Of a stretch of DNA of 64,000 nucleotides, positions 26,880 through 38,766 are shown piece after piece (the first letter of the stretch is position 1; each line of letters opens with the position of its first letter). Made by a program: the position numbers and the translations under genes. This DNA comes from Casuarina equisetifolia (Eukaryota > Streptophyta > Magnoliopsida > Fagales > Casuarinaceae), in the NCBI GenBank assembly GCA_028551475.1, contig CM052356.1:3358001-3422000 (forward strand). The letters run 5' to 3'. The notes beneath the pieces are model-generated. The model searched no databases, was not told where the DNA came from, and saw only the letters and a list, made by a program, of their open reading frames with translations.

Positions 26880-29800
26880 CGATCTGGCTTTAAAGTCAAA
26901 AAATATTGGCTCCCTGTAACAACCAACATAAGTATTCTTGCATGAAAATGAATGTACCGACAAAGGGTTAGATCCAATTTTCTCTCCTAGGGGTTATCCA
27001 ACCTTTACAGGGCGAGTCCAACAAGAACACGAGCTTCGATGGTGATGGGCATGGTTTTTTAAAGTTCAAGTAAACTCTTCTGCCATGTTTAATTAAGAAA
27101 GAAGCTCAGCAACCCAATTCTAGTTTCCTCGAGTCTGTCCTCACTTCGGACAAACTAATGGCTATCATGCCAACTTTTCCACGACTTTCGCCATTGAATA
27201 TTCCGGGATAACATGGGTTTAGTAACATTTCTTTTTCTAGGCTTTCGCTTTCTGATATTTGAATACATTCTTTGTGTCCTTCTGTTCCTCTTATGTTTCA
27301 GTGCATTCCTTCTATCCCGGAATATTACTTGCTGATGTAATTATTTGCTTGAATAGATCCAGATGCTTGCTTTCTCAACTATGGCTTTAGAACATAGACC
27401 AATGCAGTGGAAGCATTGTTAAAAAAAATAAAAAAATTAATTTGCAAATATCAATGATACCGTTATATGTAGAGGATATTACAAATAATATAACACTTTC
27501 TAACCCTCCATCCTTCGTAGCTACCTTAACTAACAATAATGTATCATACACCTAACAATAGACCACAATGTTGTTGAATCATATACCTCAATATCATATT
27601 AGGAATTTATTATTTTTTTATAATCATTTTCTAAGAATGAAAATTTTAAATAATGTAAAACATTGTAACACGTACAACAATTGTTATCCCAATCAGAGCT
27701 ATTATAACAAAGTCTCAATAAAACAAGGGTAAGTAAAAAGAGTTTTTGAGAGGGAGAACTAGGGAGGGTGGATTTGATCTTCATTTCCTGTTTTATTTAT
27801 AGCCACACACGAAGGATTTGCATTGTTGGAAATCTTGATTTAATGGTACCTGAGCAAGAAGTCTAGTCATGGAAAAATGCCAAAGTATTTGTCGTTAGCA
27901 ATTATGGTCGGAAAGTGACACTTAACATGTTGAAGATACATCCAAAGCTGCTCAAATGCTACGAGTCAACCTTCTAACCTGGATAAAGATTCGATCCCCA
28001 TTTGGACTGGGTTACTTCCTTTGAGTGCTTCCCATGTCTTATAAACGTGTTTTTCTAGATTTTCTTGGATTAAGTAGGAGATTCATATCCTCTTCATCCA
28101 ACCTAACAAGCAAGTTGTACGACTCTCACAACTATTTAGGCTCTTGGGCTTGGCTTTCTTGGATTGCTGTAACTTGGGCCTCAAGGGAGCAAGATACGCA
28201 GCCTGGTTGTGACTTGTGGGGTGGGTTGGCCTTGGCCTCCATCCAATTGCCCGAACCTTATGGTTTGCCAGAATATTGGTTAGGTTCTGCAAGAAGTCGA
28301 TCTTTGTATCATAATTTGAAGATAAAATCTTTAGAGGATTCTTAAACCAAGATTTATATCATGCCAACTAAGAAACTGCTTCCACTGAAGGAAAGAAAGG
28401 CCGTCTGGGGCTCAATATAGGGTGGGAGTGATAGCCGAAGAAGGAAAGAATCGGGGTCCATACGAAGATTCAAGGTAGGGTAGGAGAGGGAGGTTGGAGG
28501 ATGCGGAATAAGCAGAGGGATTTGGGGACGTACTGATTTTGAGAGCTTGTGGTAGGGACATTTCATCCATGACTTAATAACTTAACCAACCATGCTTTCA
28601 AAGAGAAAGTCCCATTATTGTTTTAGCTCACTAATCAATACTTAAAATCCTAATGGTAGGCCCGAAGCCACTCCATTGCTCCTCCTTAAAGCTAAGTATA
28701 ATCATTTATCCTTTTCACTTCATCCTAGAGGTCTTTTTTAAAAATGATTTCTTTATTAGTTTCAAAGCTTTAGCTTGCGATCCATCCAAGCAAAAATCAC
28801 TTCCAATCTTCACATCAATGTGGTAAATGATTCCCATCAATCAACAGCCACCGTTGCTTTCACTTGATCGCTACATCTCTTTCCATTTCTCCATTTCTTT
28901 CCTCTATACCAACGTGTTAAATGCTATCTTCATCTATACGAAGAAATAATACGTCGGCACTACTCTTTCTAATTAACTAATCCTTGATTAACTTTAACCA
29001 GGATGGAGACCCGGCTTTGTATGCCAAAGAACCTTTGGCTTGGTGACAGAAATCAAGCAAACCAGTATCATGATTGACAATTTCATGTGTCGGCAGCTCC
29101 CAAAAAAAAGAAAAAAGAAAAAACCAACATTCATTGTTGAAACAAAGTGGGTTTCTCAATTCCCATCTCGACTTGCTAATTCTGCAACACCGATCCAGAT
29201 TCTTGACTGCTGTGATTCATTCCAGGTATAGAATTTTGCCAAAGGATGATCAAAGACTATTAATTTCTAAGTTATACATGGGTCTAATCGAGGGATCCTT
29301 GTAGATCAATCATCGAATTCGTTGGATGATATCAACCATGCTACGTATAGACGCTAACCCTACACAATAGGGCATTATTCCTTGTAAATTAAGCGAAGAT
29401 ACAATTAAGTCAAACTTATTTATTGGGCTTCTATTGCAACTCTCGAAACACAAGGCAGCAAGCTACCTTTTGTCCCTCTCACGTCCCAAGGATTCTCATA
29501 GAAGCCATGAGAAACTGACATGACATGATGTAATCGTCACCATTATGGCTACCAAATGGTAATGAATAGAATGAAGACATTATAAGTAAGTATCAAGAAA
29601 AATCATAATTAAGCAATTTCATTTTCATGTCTCCAAATGTTCCCTAACTAATTCAGCTTGTGGTTCCAATCACTCCCTTGTATAAAGCTTCCAACATGGA
29701 GCTCTATGGGGCATTCCAGGAGCTATCCCCGCTCGATTTCTCTACCAAATTACGCATACAGAGAACACTCTGAAGTTTCACTGGATGTCTCTAAGAGTTT

Positions 29801-30630
29801 TCTGGGACCTTTACAGTGTCATGAAGAAGAACAAACACCTACTTACTGTTATTAATTACACGGTTACAGAAACATAAAATCTCTGGTTTGCTTGATCAAA
29901 TTGGCGATGACGGCTGCTTTTTAATTTTCTTATTTTTACACACGTATTTAACTCACATACTCAAGTGTCGAACCTCAACCTTGCAAACTTACCACTGACC
30001 TAATAAGTCAGTTGCTTCTCTTTCGTTATTGGGATTTTGAGTATGTAAATACAATAATAATTTCCTTAAAAAATCATTAAACGACAAGACCACCCATTTT
30101 CCCAATTAAAAATTCATGATCCATGGGTTGTCGGCACTTGACAACGTACAGTTGGGCAGCATCGGATAGTTATTGCTGTTTGAAAAGCTTTTGTTTGGCA
30201 GCCAGTTCGTGGATTCACTGTTGGAATTGAGTAATCGAGTAATTGTTTAAAAAAAAAAATTGCAGAAGTCACCGGCGGTTGTATACTATTAATTGGTTGC
30301 AGAAAGAGAGACAGAAGAAGAGGTATAGGCAACGATGAGAAGGAGAGAGGAGGGTCCGTGGAACCACCGGCAGGGTTCCGGGTACGTGCGTTGGTTACGT
30401 AATATTACAATTGTACGTAGAAAACAGTGACGTGGGAATAAAGTTGATGGAATGTCGTTTTAGGGTTAGATGGAGCTCGGGTCCCTCCGATGGACCCCAT
30501 CCGGTTGTAAATGTCGGCTGAGTTGTACTTCCTCTTCCTTTTTAAGGGGGAGAGAAACAGGCCAAACTCTTGCACAGCCATTCCAATTCCAATCCTTTAC
30601 ACAAACAAACAAGTCCTTGCAGGGATACGA
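26880..30630. other. Long spacer upstream of the MYB gene
   Basis: No gene is supported. An open frame at 28025-28345 (plus, 106 codons) has no family features or splice context and may be a transposon relic. The final few hundred bases before 30632 are the presumed MYB promoter and leader. The leader is open in frame with the MYB start from 30470 (54 extra codons), but the conserved start is the later one. Confidence 0.45.
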
Positions 30631-30631
30631 A

Positions 30632-32305
30632 ATGGGTCACCACTCTTGCTGTAACCAGCAGAAGGTGAAGAGAGGCCTTTGGTCGCCAGAGGAAGATGAA
30701 AAGCTCATAAGATACATAACCACACACGGCTATGGCTGTTGGAGTGAAGTCCCTGAGAAAGCTGGTCATCTCTCTTTCTCTCTTTCTCCCTGTGTTTCTG
30801 TATCTCTCTTTCTCTGTCTTAACATGCAAGAATCTGAAACAAACTGCTTCTGGGTCACATTTTCAGGGCTTCAAAGGTGTGGAAAGAGCTGCCGGTTGAG
30901 ATGGATTAATTATTTGAGGCCAGATATCAGAAGGGGGAGGTTTACTCCGGAGGAGGAGAAGTTAATCATCAGCCTCCATGGCGTAGTAGGAAACAGGTTT
31001 AAATGACTCCATATTTTCTGCTCTGAAAATCAAATAACAGTGATTATTTTAGTCTATCATTCAAGCTTTTGATTTTGCCTCTTTCTGGTTTTGCCGCAAT
31101 GAAACTGTTCCTTCGTGGTGTCTTGTCAAGCCAAAGTAAGTATAAATTTTTAGACGATGCTGCATCAAAGCCTGTGAGTGCGTGAGACGCTAATGTTTCA
31201 ATCGTGGGATGCAATTCTTTAGTGCTGTGGGAGCTGTTCCGGGGACAACTTGTCAGAAAAAGGACTGCTGTCTTTTTAATATTTTAATCAAACTTTAACG
31301 CGAAGTCTTTGAATAAGTATTCAGCTTGTCTTGAACAACAGCCAGAAGCAATCTCACTGTTTAATTGGTTCCCCTAGTAGTGTCACCTACATATTTCGAG
31401 TCGTTAAGACGGCAATTTCAGTGGTTGAAATTAATGTTGTCAGCCGAAATACATGTTCATGCACTGTATTCTGACAAATCTTCTTCTAAACGCTTGTTAT
31501 TGTTTGATATAGACATGCAAATTGTGTTTAAACACAGAAGCATGGTATTGTAGATTTCTGAAAATGAAGTCTAATCTTGCACTTTTGTTCTTTCATTTAA
31601 CTCTATGTCGATTCCTCATACGTATGATGGTGTTGTAGGTGGGCTCACATAGCGAGTCACTTGCCGGGAAGAACAGATAATGAGATAAAGAACTACTGGA
31701 ATTCATGGATAAAGAAGAAGATAAGAAAGCCTTCTTCTTCATCTCCAAGCACCAGCGGCAGCACCAGCGGCGCGGAGCATTCCCAAATGGGTTACAATTC
31801 GAGCCAACTAGATTTTGTGAATCAAGATTTGACGCCAAAGCAGCCACTTCATGAAAGCCTATTCTCTTCTTCGTGCCCTTTATTTATGTTCGACACTTCT
31901 TCACTAGATGGGACTCCAGAAAATAATATGCGATCCGAGTATTATCAGGATGCTGTGAGTTTCAACAATGAAGCCTGGAGTATGAACCAACATCAAGTCC
32001 AAGCTCTTCCCCCTCCGACTGTTTTCACGGCGGCCATGGATACGAGTTACTTGCCTCCTTTGATAGATAACATGGAAAACATGGTGCCCATTGAAGTACA
32101 ATCCTGCAGCATAGATGAAGAAGGCGATATAGGATTGGAATGCTTGCAGAGGCAGGAGTTGAATGAATGGGTTGAAACCCAACAACACTGCTCAAACTTT
32201 CTTTTCTGGGAGAACGTTGAAGGACCACTAGGTGGGGAAGAAATTGGACCAGCCTCATCGAAGGTGGAGGCTAATTCACTAACTGCTTTTCCTTCGTCCG
32301 TATGA
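30632..32305 (+). CDS. MYB26: R2R3-MYB transcription factor, MYB26-like
   Basis: Three exons (30632-30764, 30867-30996, 31639-32305) join to 309 aa. The two introns sit at the canonical R2R3-MYB positions. The N-terminus [20 protein letters not shown] leads into repeat R2 (about residues 13-63) and R3 (about 66-116, ending [12 protein letters not shown]). The distal C-terminus has the motif ECLQRQEL, then [12 protein letters not shown], and ends FPSSV. This combination fits the MYB26/MYB67 group. Arabidopsis MYB26 (MALE STERILE 35) switches on secondary wall thickening in the anther endothecium and is required for dehiscence. The equivalent role here is an inference. A Ser/Thr-rich linker follows the DNA-binding domain. 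MYB67 is the alternative orthologue. Confidence 0.93.
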
Positions 32306-33169
32306 GATAATCATGATGATGGTGAGCGGAGATCCCCACCATTTTCCCTCCTCCCGTTTTATCTCTCTCTTTAGGAAGACTTTCCATGATCCAGGCTTTT
32401 GAAAAAGTTGGTTTTTGCTTCTTTTGGTGAGATTGTGAGTTGTGAGTAAAGGCGACATAAGAATGCATGCCATAAACGTTTGACAGTGTTTGGAAACGGA
32501 AGAGGAAACGAATAACGCAACGCGACAAGATGCAAAGTTTGACGACAACGATCAGAGTCCTTGCCTCGCTCGTAGTGTTGAATGATTGATATGGTTTTGC
32601 CCTTTCAATAACAATCCAGATTGACTTTCTCGCATGTTTTCATGCTAGAATGTGTGCTTGTGTGTTTGATTAGTCCATGTTAGGTGGTAATCAAAAGTTT
32701 ATTGTTATTTATTCCCTTAAGATTTTGGTTTCCAATGGTAATTCCAATATATTTGTTCCATCAAACACTCATTAGGAGCTCCCTAATATCCCGTACGTGC
32801 TTCTCAAAACTCCTGACAATATATTTGTCCGTGGAATCAAGGAAAATTTTGGTGCTTTTCATTATGCAACTTCGTGACTAATTTAGTGCATAACATACGT
32901 CATAGAGCTTCCTAAATTTCCTACTAGAAAAAAAAAATGTCATTCAAATTTTTAAAATAACTTTTAAATTAGACTTTAAATCTTTTAATATGTTATTTGA
33001 ATTCAAATTAATCTCCTTTGATTTATGTTTAAAGCTGTTAAATATATTTGGAATACATAAAAATGTTAAAGATGATAGTCCTACATTAGAAAGATACAAT
33101 CTTTGAATAGTATTCAAATAGAAAAAATGTCATCTCTACTCATAAAACTATCTATTGGGTTTTGTATAC

Positions 33170-33472
33170 AAAACGAAAATTTTATATTAGAAATATGATC
33201 TCTTATGGAAAAGTTTAAATAAAGAAAATATCTCTCTAACTTTTAAGTTGAATGTTTGGGTCTTTAAAACTTTTGATATGGTATTGGAGTATATGTTAAA
33301 TCTATTTTATTTCATCTAACCTTGAACCCAATGTCACTTAGTATGTAAAGACTTGTGCATAAAGTCAAAGTCTTACACCAAATGTGTAATTTCTTGTGGT
33401 GATGCTTAAATAAAAAAAATACTTCTCCAACTCTTAATTTAGTTTTTGAGCTGAAGTTTTTTAATAAGTTTA
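33170..33472 (+). mobile_element. Degraded TRIM-like element
   Basis: Two diverged direct repeats (about 33170-33278 and 33361-33472) share phrases such as TTAAATAAA, CTCTTAATTTAGTTTTTGAG-type ends and TCTTGTGGTGATGCTTAAAT versus TCTTATGGAAAAGTTTAAAT. The second sequence begins right after the first ends in a TGGTATTGGAG (33279-33289), like a decayed tRNA-Met primer-binding site. The middle (AATGTCACTTAGTATGTAA) is matched by the element at 55021-55325. Target-site duplications were not resolved. Confidence 0.5.
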
Positions 33473-36130
33473 AATATAAACTTATCTTTAATACTTTCTT
33501 TTTAGAATCGGCCAAGGAGAGTGTCATTTCATCGATCATTACTCCGATCTTTGTTACACTACAGCGGCGACAGTCCATATAATCCCTGGACGTGTGATGA
33601 TTGTAGGGCGAGAAAGAAAATTTGTCAAAGCAGCCATGTTCATCACTTTGTAAAACCGGTGATGATGGTGTCCGGCACGATGGATCGGTATCTTTGAAAC
33701 TAATCGTATGGTCATCAACTCCTGAAGGAAAAGTACCACCTTATCTTCCGCCGGACAGTGCCCCACGACTGCTTGGCAGCTCGTCGTTTGTTGCATGTAC
33801 TTTCTCCGGCCATTCACCTATTGAAGACCGTGGTTCGGTGGGGAGTTGCTGCATGAGATAATAATAAAGAGGACAATAATAGCAGCAATAACAAGTGGGG
33901 CATTCTGGAAAAAGTTTCATAAATATAAGCCATTTGCACATACAAAGTCCCAATGATCACATCCTCATGACTGCAGACGTTCCCATCAAAGAAGGATGTG
34001 ATGCTTTAATCAATCTTTCTTGAAGGCTTTCGTGTCAATCAATCTGCATTTTTAATAAGTGCTCTCTAATTTGAGTTAGTTTCCGTAATCTGAGAAAAGT
34101 TTTTCTTAGAAAGAGAGGAAAAGTGTCTCCAGTGCATTACTGTATTTTGAAATGATATGAAAATTCAAGCCAGAAAAAACTGCACCTTCGTACCTAAGGG
34201 GCCCGTTAAGAATTATGTAAGAGTATCTCATACTAGTTAAAATTATGTTTGAAAAATATTTCTAAAATGTAATACATACCGTTTTCTCAAGAGTTAATTT
34301 TAAAAAACGATATTCTATAACTCTAAAATGTAATTGGCAAACAGAAGCATCTACATGCTCGTGGAGTCAGGCGTAATTCAGTGGAACTGTTTTAGCATGC
34401 AGGTTTTTGTTTGTCACCCGAGAAAATGAACTTTGGAGATTGCTTCCTTGTGGTCCTTGACTAAAGCTTATACAAGAAAAACGTCTTTCTATAAAAAAAA
34501 AAAAAAAAAAAAAAGAGGCAAAAGAGTAGTCATACTTTCCTTCTTTAGGCCCATCTTTGTGTCCTTCATAGCTACGCCTTGTGAAAACTTTTTCCCGACT
34601 AGGTACAATGGCCAAATCATGTATGAGTGGGAGGTCCTCTGCAATGATTCGTACCATCAAAGTCCCACGTCCGATGGATACACTTGAGAGTGACAAGGAT
34701 GACACTAACCCGTTTTCCCAATTCAGGGAAAAAAAAAAAAAAAAAGACGCTGTTCTTTTTATAGTCTTATGACAAAATACAAATGGTACAACCAATAATC
34801 AATACTGTAGTAAAGTTTGTGATGAACAGTAACTTCCATTATCCTTTGGCACAACTAGTCATGCTTGGATGTGGCTAATATATGATCCATTGGGTAATGT
34901 CACCTATATCATGGGTTCTAATTTATATAAAGACAAGGTAGAAGCCTTTAATTATACACATTGAGAGTGAAATTTGTTGATAATACTATCTTATCAGGTA
35001 GAAACTCACTAATCTATGTATGCTAAGGTTTGTAGCTCCAAACTTAACCCTTAAACAAGTTTAGTTAACTAAAATTGTATAAATAAATAAGTTACATGTC
35101 AAAAAATCTCCATTCATCTAGGATTTTCTCAAACCATTTGACCCGCCAACTAACTTCTAAAACTCTTTATGGTTATGTTCATGATTTATCATTGAGGACA
35201 GGTCAAATCTCAACAAGATTACTCTATTTTATCTTTTTCAAAATAAGCACTCAAAATTATTAGCCACAATTAAGTAATTATTTGCAGTTGTTGAAGAGGA
35301 TCAACAATCCTAGTTGCTGAAGATTGTCATCTTCAAATCACTTTCCTATGATCCAATCAAAATCACGATGACAATAGGTTTAAAGAAAAAAAATTAATGG
35401 AAGGAAAATCTTTGAAGGCTTGGACAAAGAAAAACGCTTCAAATTGGAAAGTTTATTTACTTTATCATCGAATAAATTAAACCTTTGTGTCAAAATGATT
35501 ACAACCTAATAATATAAAGCAAAATTTCATCAAATATTTTAATTATTTAATGATTTTTTCCATGCACTACATAGAAACTATAATACCTTTTTCTTTTTTC
35601 ACTTATTTAAAACTTTGTTAGTCAAATGGAGGTTCGTTGAATCCATTGACACTATGAAACCCATGGTAAACCTCTTTGGGCCTTAATCAATTCACTCCTT
35701 TCTTTTTATCTTCTGAGTCCATTAAATGCCCATGTCCACTTGGGACTTCGGTCTGTCGAAGCACCCAGAGTTCAAAGGGGTGAACCTGCAAGTGAGAAAG
35801 TTGTTGGAGAGCTCTAGGTCCAAGGAGTATGTGTGCGAGGCCATTTCCTGGATTTTCCACTACTGTTGCCTTTATCATGATGCCCCTAAATTCCTAACAT
35901 TACCTTAACCTTTCTTCTAAACGCTTAGTTAATTAGTAATAGGAACTCTAATTGTAAAATTTGGGATTCAATATTTTATTTGAATGAGTTTAGTGCATGT
36001 TTTGTAATATTAAAAAAAATTAATAAATTAAATTTAAATAAAAAAATAAAAACCTTCGATATTTTAGTTTCCCCACCATCCAGAAGTAGCAGGTCCAGCT
36101 TGCTGTTCACCCTTGTATTGACCCACCCAA

Positions 36131-36452
36131 TGTAAATTCATATTCTTTGTGGTGATTAGTTGTTAATATTTCTTATCTTGTTTGGCGTGACACGGATTTG
36201 TTTCTAAATTTGTGTTCATGAGATGTCTTCTAATTAGTTCAAATTTGATGTTATGAATCAGCGATCCTCCTGGTTTTGAGGGAGAAAGGAATGTAAATTC
36301 TTATTCTTTGTGGTGACTGGTTGTTGATATTGCTTATCTTGTTTGGCGTGACCCGGATTTGTTTCTAAATTTGTGTTCATGGGATGTCTTCTAATTTGTT
36401 CAAATTTGTTGTTATCAAGCAGCGATCCTCCTGGTTTTGAGGGAGAAAGGAG
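36131..36452 (+). repeat. 161-bp tandem duplication
   Basis: Two head-to-tail copies (36131-36291 and 36292-36452) differ at about a dozen sites. Both end TCCTGGTTTTGAGGGAGAAA. The second copy runs on into a short GC-richer stretch (about 36453-36545) with a 30-odd codon open frame. No protein family is recognised. Confidence 0.88.
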
Positions 36453-37361
36453 ATTCGGTGACCGAGATGGTACTGCAGATGTCCACGCAGGTCTGTCAGT
36501 TACTCCGGTGATAGGGGTGGAGCACCGGCTGAGTACAGGCTTAGTGTTGTTCTTTTGATTTGTAACATGGTTGTATGCTTTATTGCTATAAGTATGGAGT
36601 TATGTCTACTTGTGATTTTTATTTCTTTTAAACAGAGGAAGTTGTTTTTTGTTTTTTTTTCATTTTTTTTGTTTTTTCAACTTTAAGAAATAAAAATGGT
36701 ATCTTAAAAAATTTTATTAATATCAATAAGGTTAAGTATAATAACTATACTTCATATAAATAAAAATAAAAATTATAAACCTAATTCTTATAAAAAGACA
36801 AGACACTTATATATCAAGTTGCCACACAACACATAAAAAGATAAACAAAAAAATACACTAGACAATGCATACAAAGATACCCTTTATGAGTTAGAAAACC
36901 TGGAAAAATTTAAACCTTGAGAACTTGTCTTTAATAAATCTACAAACTTTGGACTTGTCGGAGAATGATTTGTGTCAATGGCTTGTGTTCTTCCTCCATT
37001 GTCCCATGTTCCAGGGTTTCCTTTTGTCCTCTTGTCTATTTTTTCTTGCGGCATTTTTGCGTTGCTTATCTAGTTTGAAAAATTTCTTGTTAATACGGGT
37101 ATTGATACTTGGTGCTCATCTGTTCCTCATATAAACCTTATCGTCTTTCCCCGTTCTTTCTTTTTTTGGTGGGGAAGAGATGGACGGCGGGAAGGTGTTG
37201 GGGTTCAATCATACCATTATTGGTCGCCTTTGATGCATTACACTTATGTCCGTTAGTAGTATAGTTGTTTGGAAAAGAATTGGAGATTACTTGTTTGGTC
37301 AGGCAACCCGTTCGTTTTTCATGGGACACTATAGTTCAATAGTTTTTTCTATGTTGATTAG

Positions 37362-37698
37362 TATTGAAAGTAGGTGTTGTCCCACATTAAAAGTGAGAGA
37401 ATGGACATATAGTCTTATAAGTAATAAGAATTCCTCCATAATGTTAAGGTTTTGATATGAGCCCATACACTCTAATATAATATCGGAGTCAAAGATGAGC
37501 CTCCATTTTATAAACCCTCACATCCCAAAATTGGGCTTCAATTTACTTGCAATGCTTATGTTAGCATGTAAGTGAGGGAGGTGTTGAAAGTAAGTGTTCT
37601 CCCACATTAAAAATGAGAGAATGAACATATAATCTTATAAGTAATGAAAATTTTTTACCTAATGCTTAAAGTTTTAAGATAGGCCTCACACTCTAATA
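37362..37698 (+). mobile_element. TRIM element with diverged LTRs
   Basis: The LTRs are at 37362-37477 and 37582-37698 (116 and 117 bp; both begin near TGTTGAAAGTA and end CACTCTAATA). They differ at roughly 20 or more positions, so the insertion is older than the one in MDAR. The first LTR is followed at 37478 by TAATATCGGAGTC, a decayed primer-binding site for initiator tRNA-Met. The second is preceded by a purine tract AGTGAGGGAGG. A perfect 5-bp target-site duplication ATTAG flanks the element (37357-37361 and 37699-37703). No coding capacity. Confidence 0.9.
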
Positions 37699-38397
37699 AT
37701 TAGTTTATTGTACCAAGCTCAAATCCTTCCTAACAATGGTTTGGTTAGAAGAACTTTATAATAATAAAAATCAATGATTATTCTTCTTTTTATTACTCAT
37801 GTTTTGATAATGTTAGATGTTGACTTTAAAGTAATTACATATAACACCTTTTTTTGTATATAGTATTTTTTTCTACTTTCTTTTCTTATGATGAATAGTA
37901 GAGATTTTATGTATAATTTAGTTTTATGCCATCTGTGATGTAAGGAAGAGAATTTTTGAGACTTTTACAATCACCTTTATCATCAATTCCACCACCTTCT
38001 TTAGGCTGCAAGGAAGGTTAAATAATCATTTTACAATGATTGTAAATTGGGCTTGTTTTGGGCCTTTCAGTGATGCAATCCAAAGAAGATCGCCTTGGAC
38101 TTTAGTCCATGGACTTGATACATACACAGCAATATTTATGAAATTTATCAATGAATAACTCCACAATTGGAATAGTTAATTTTTTTTTAAACACGTGTGC
38201 TCAAACCTATACATGTGTTGAATTTATAACTTCTTCACTCCAATAGCGCTTAAAAACAAGACAAATTAGAAAATATATTGATTAAAGATTTTGCATGTGA
38301 TAATATTAATGAAATTTATACTTAGATGTGATCAATTCTTTAAAAAATCCATCGTAAACCTCCAAAACGCACATCATAGAATTCATGAGATTTGAAA

Positions 38398-38620
38398 GAA
38401 CATTCCACAACTCCCATGATTGTCCGAAAGAACAGAGAATTCTAGAGCATCCACGCTAGGCAAAACGGAACATTGTCGCGGGCAAAACAGGCAATAAAAC
38501 ACATCGGAAGAAATACGCGAGAAGGGTCTAGACCCTCGCAGGTTCTCTTGCATTATCCTTTTCGTTGGCAAAAGAAGACACGAGAAGCCTCTTCAAGTGA
38601 GCCACGTTCATGTTATAAAT
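38398..38620 (+). promoter_or_regulatory. HSP90 promoter: heat-shock elements and TATA box
   Basis: A head-to-head heat-shock element GAACATTC lies at 38398-38405. TTCTAGAG lies at 38440-38447, directly preceded by another GAA. A palindromic TCTAGA sits near 38527. A TATA box TATAAAT is at 38614-38620, about 150 bases before the ATG, which fits a leader of some 120 bases. Heat-shock-factor control is the expected regulation of this gene class; here it is inferred from the motifs. Confidence 0.7.
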
Positions 38621-38766
38621 ACCCTGCCACTGATCCGTCCCTGCGAGAGAGAAGCAAAGAGAGAATCTTGCATTACAGAGAACTGGTTTCTGGGCGATTG
38701 AAATTCTGCTGCCTTTTCAGCTGGGTTTTGTGTTCGGTGAATTTGAGTTTATAGCAACGTGTGACA

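Larger units (their letters stand above)
32310..38390. other. Long AT-rich spacer with several mini-elements
   Basis: No confident gene. It holds a TRIM-like pair (33170-33472), a locally GC-rich stretch at 33540-33860, and poly-A/T runs at about 34493-34514 and 34729-34745. It also holds a 161-bp tandem duplication (36131-36452) and a TRIM (37362-37698). In the 33540-33860 stretch open frames run in several phases but with stops, possibly a decayed exon. Open frames at 35726-35908 and 36925-37134 have no family features. Confidence 0.5.

Noticed and set aside
28025..28345. 106-codon plus-strand open frame
   Set aside because: No recognisable domain, no splice or promoter context; could be a transposon relic but nothing supports a gene.
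30470..30631. In-frame upstream start adding 54 residues to the MYB protein
   Set aside because: The added residues look like translated leader, and the MGHHSCC start is the conserved one in this MYB group.
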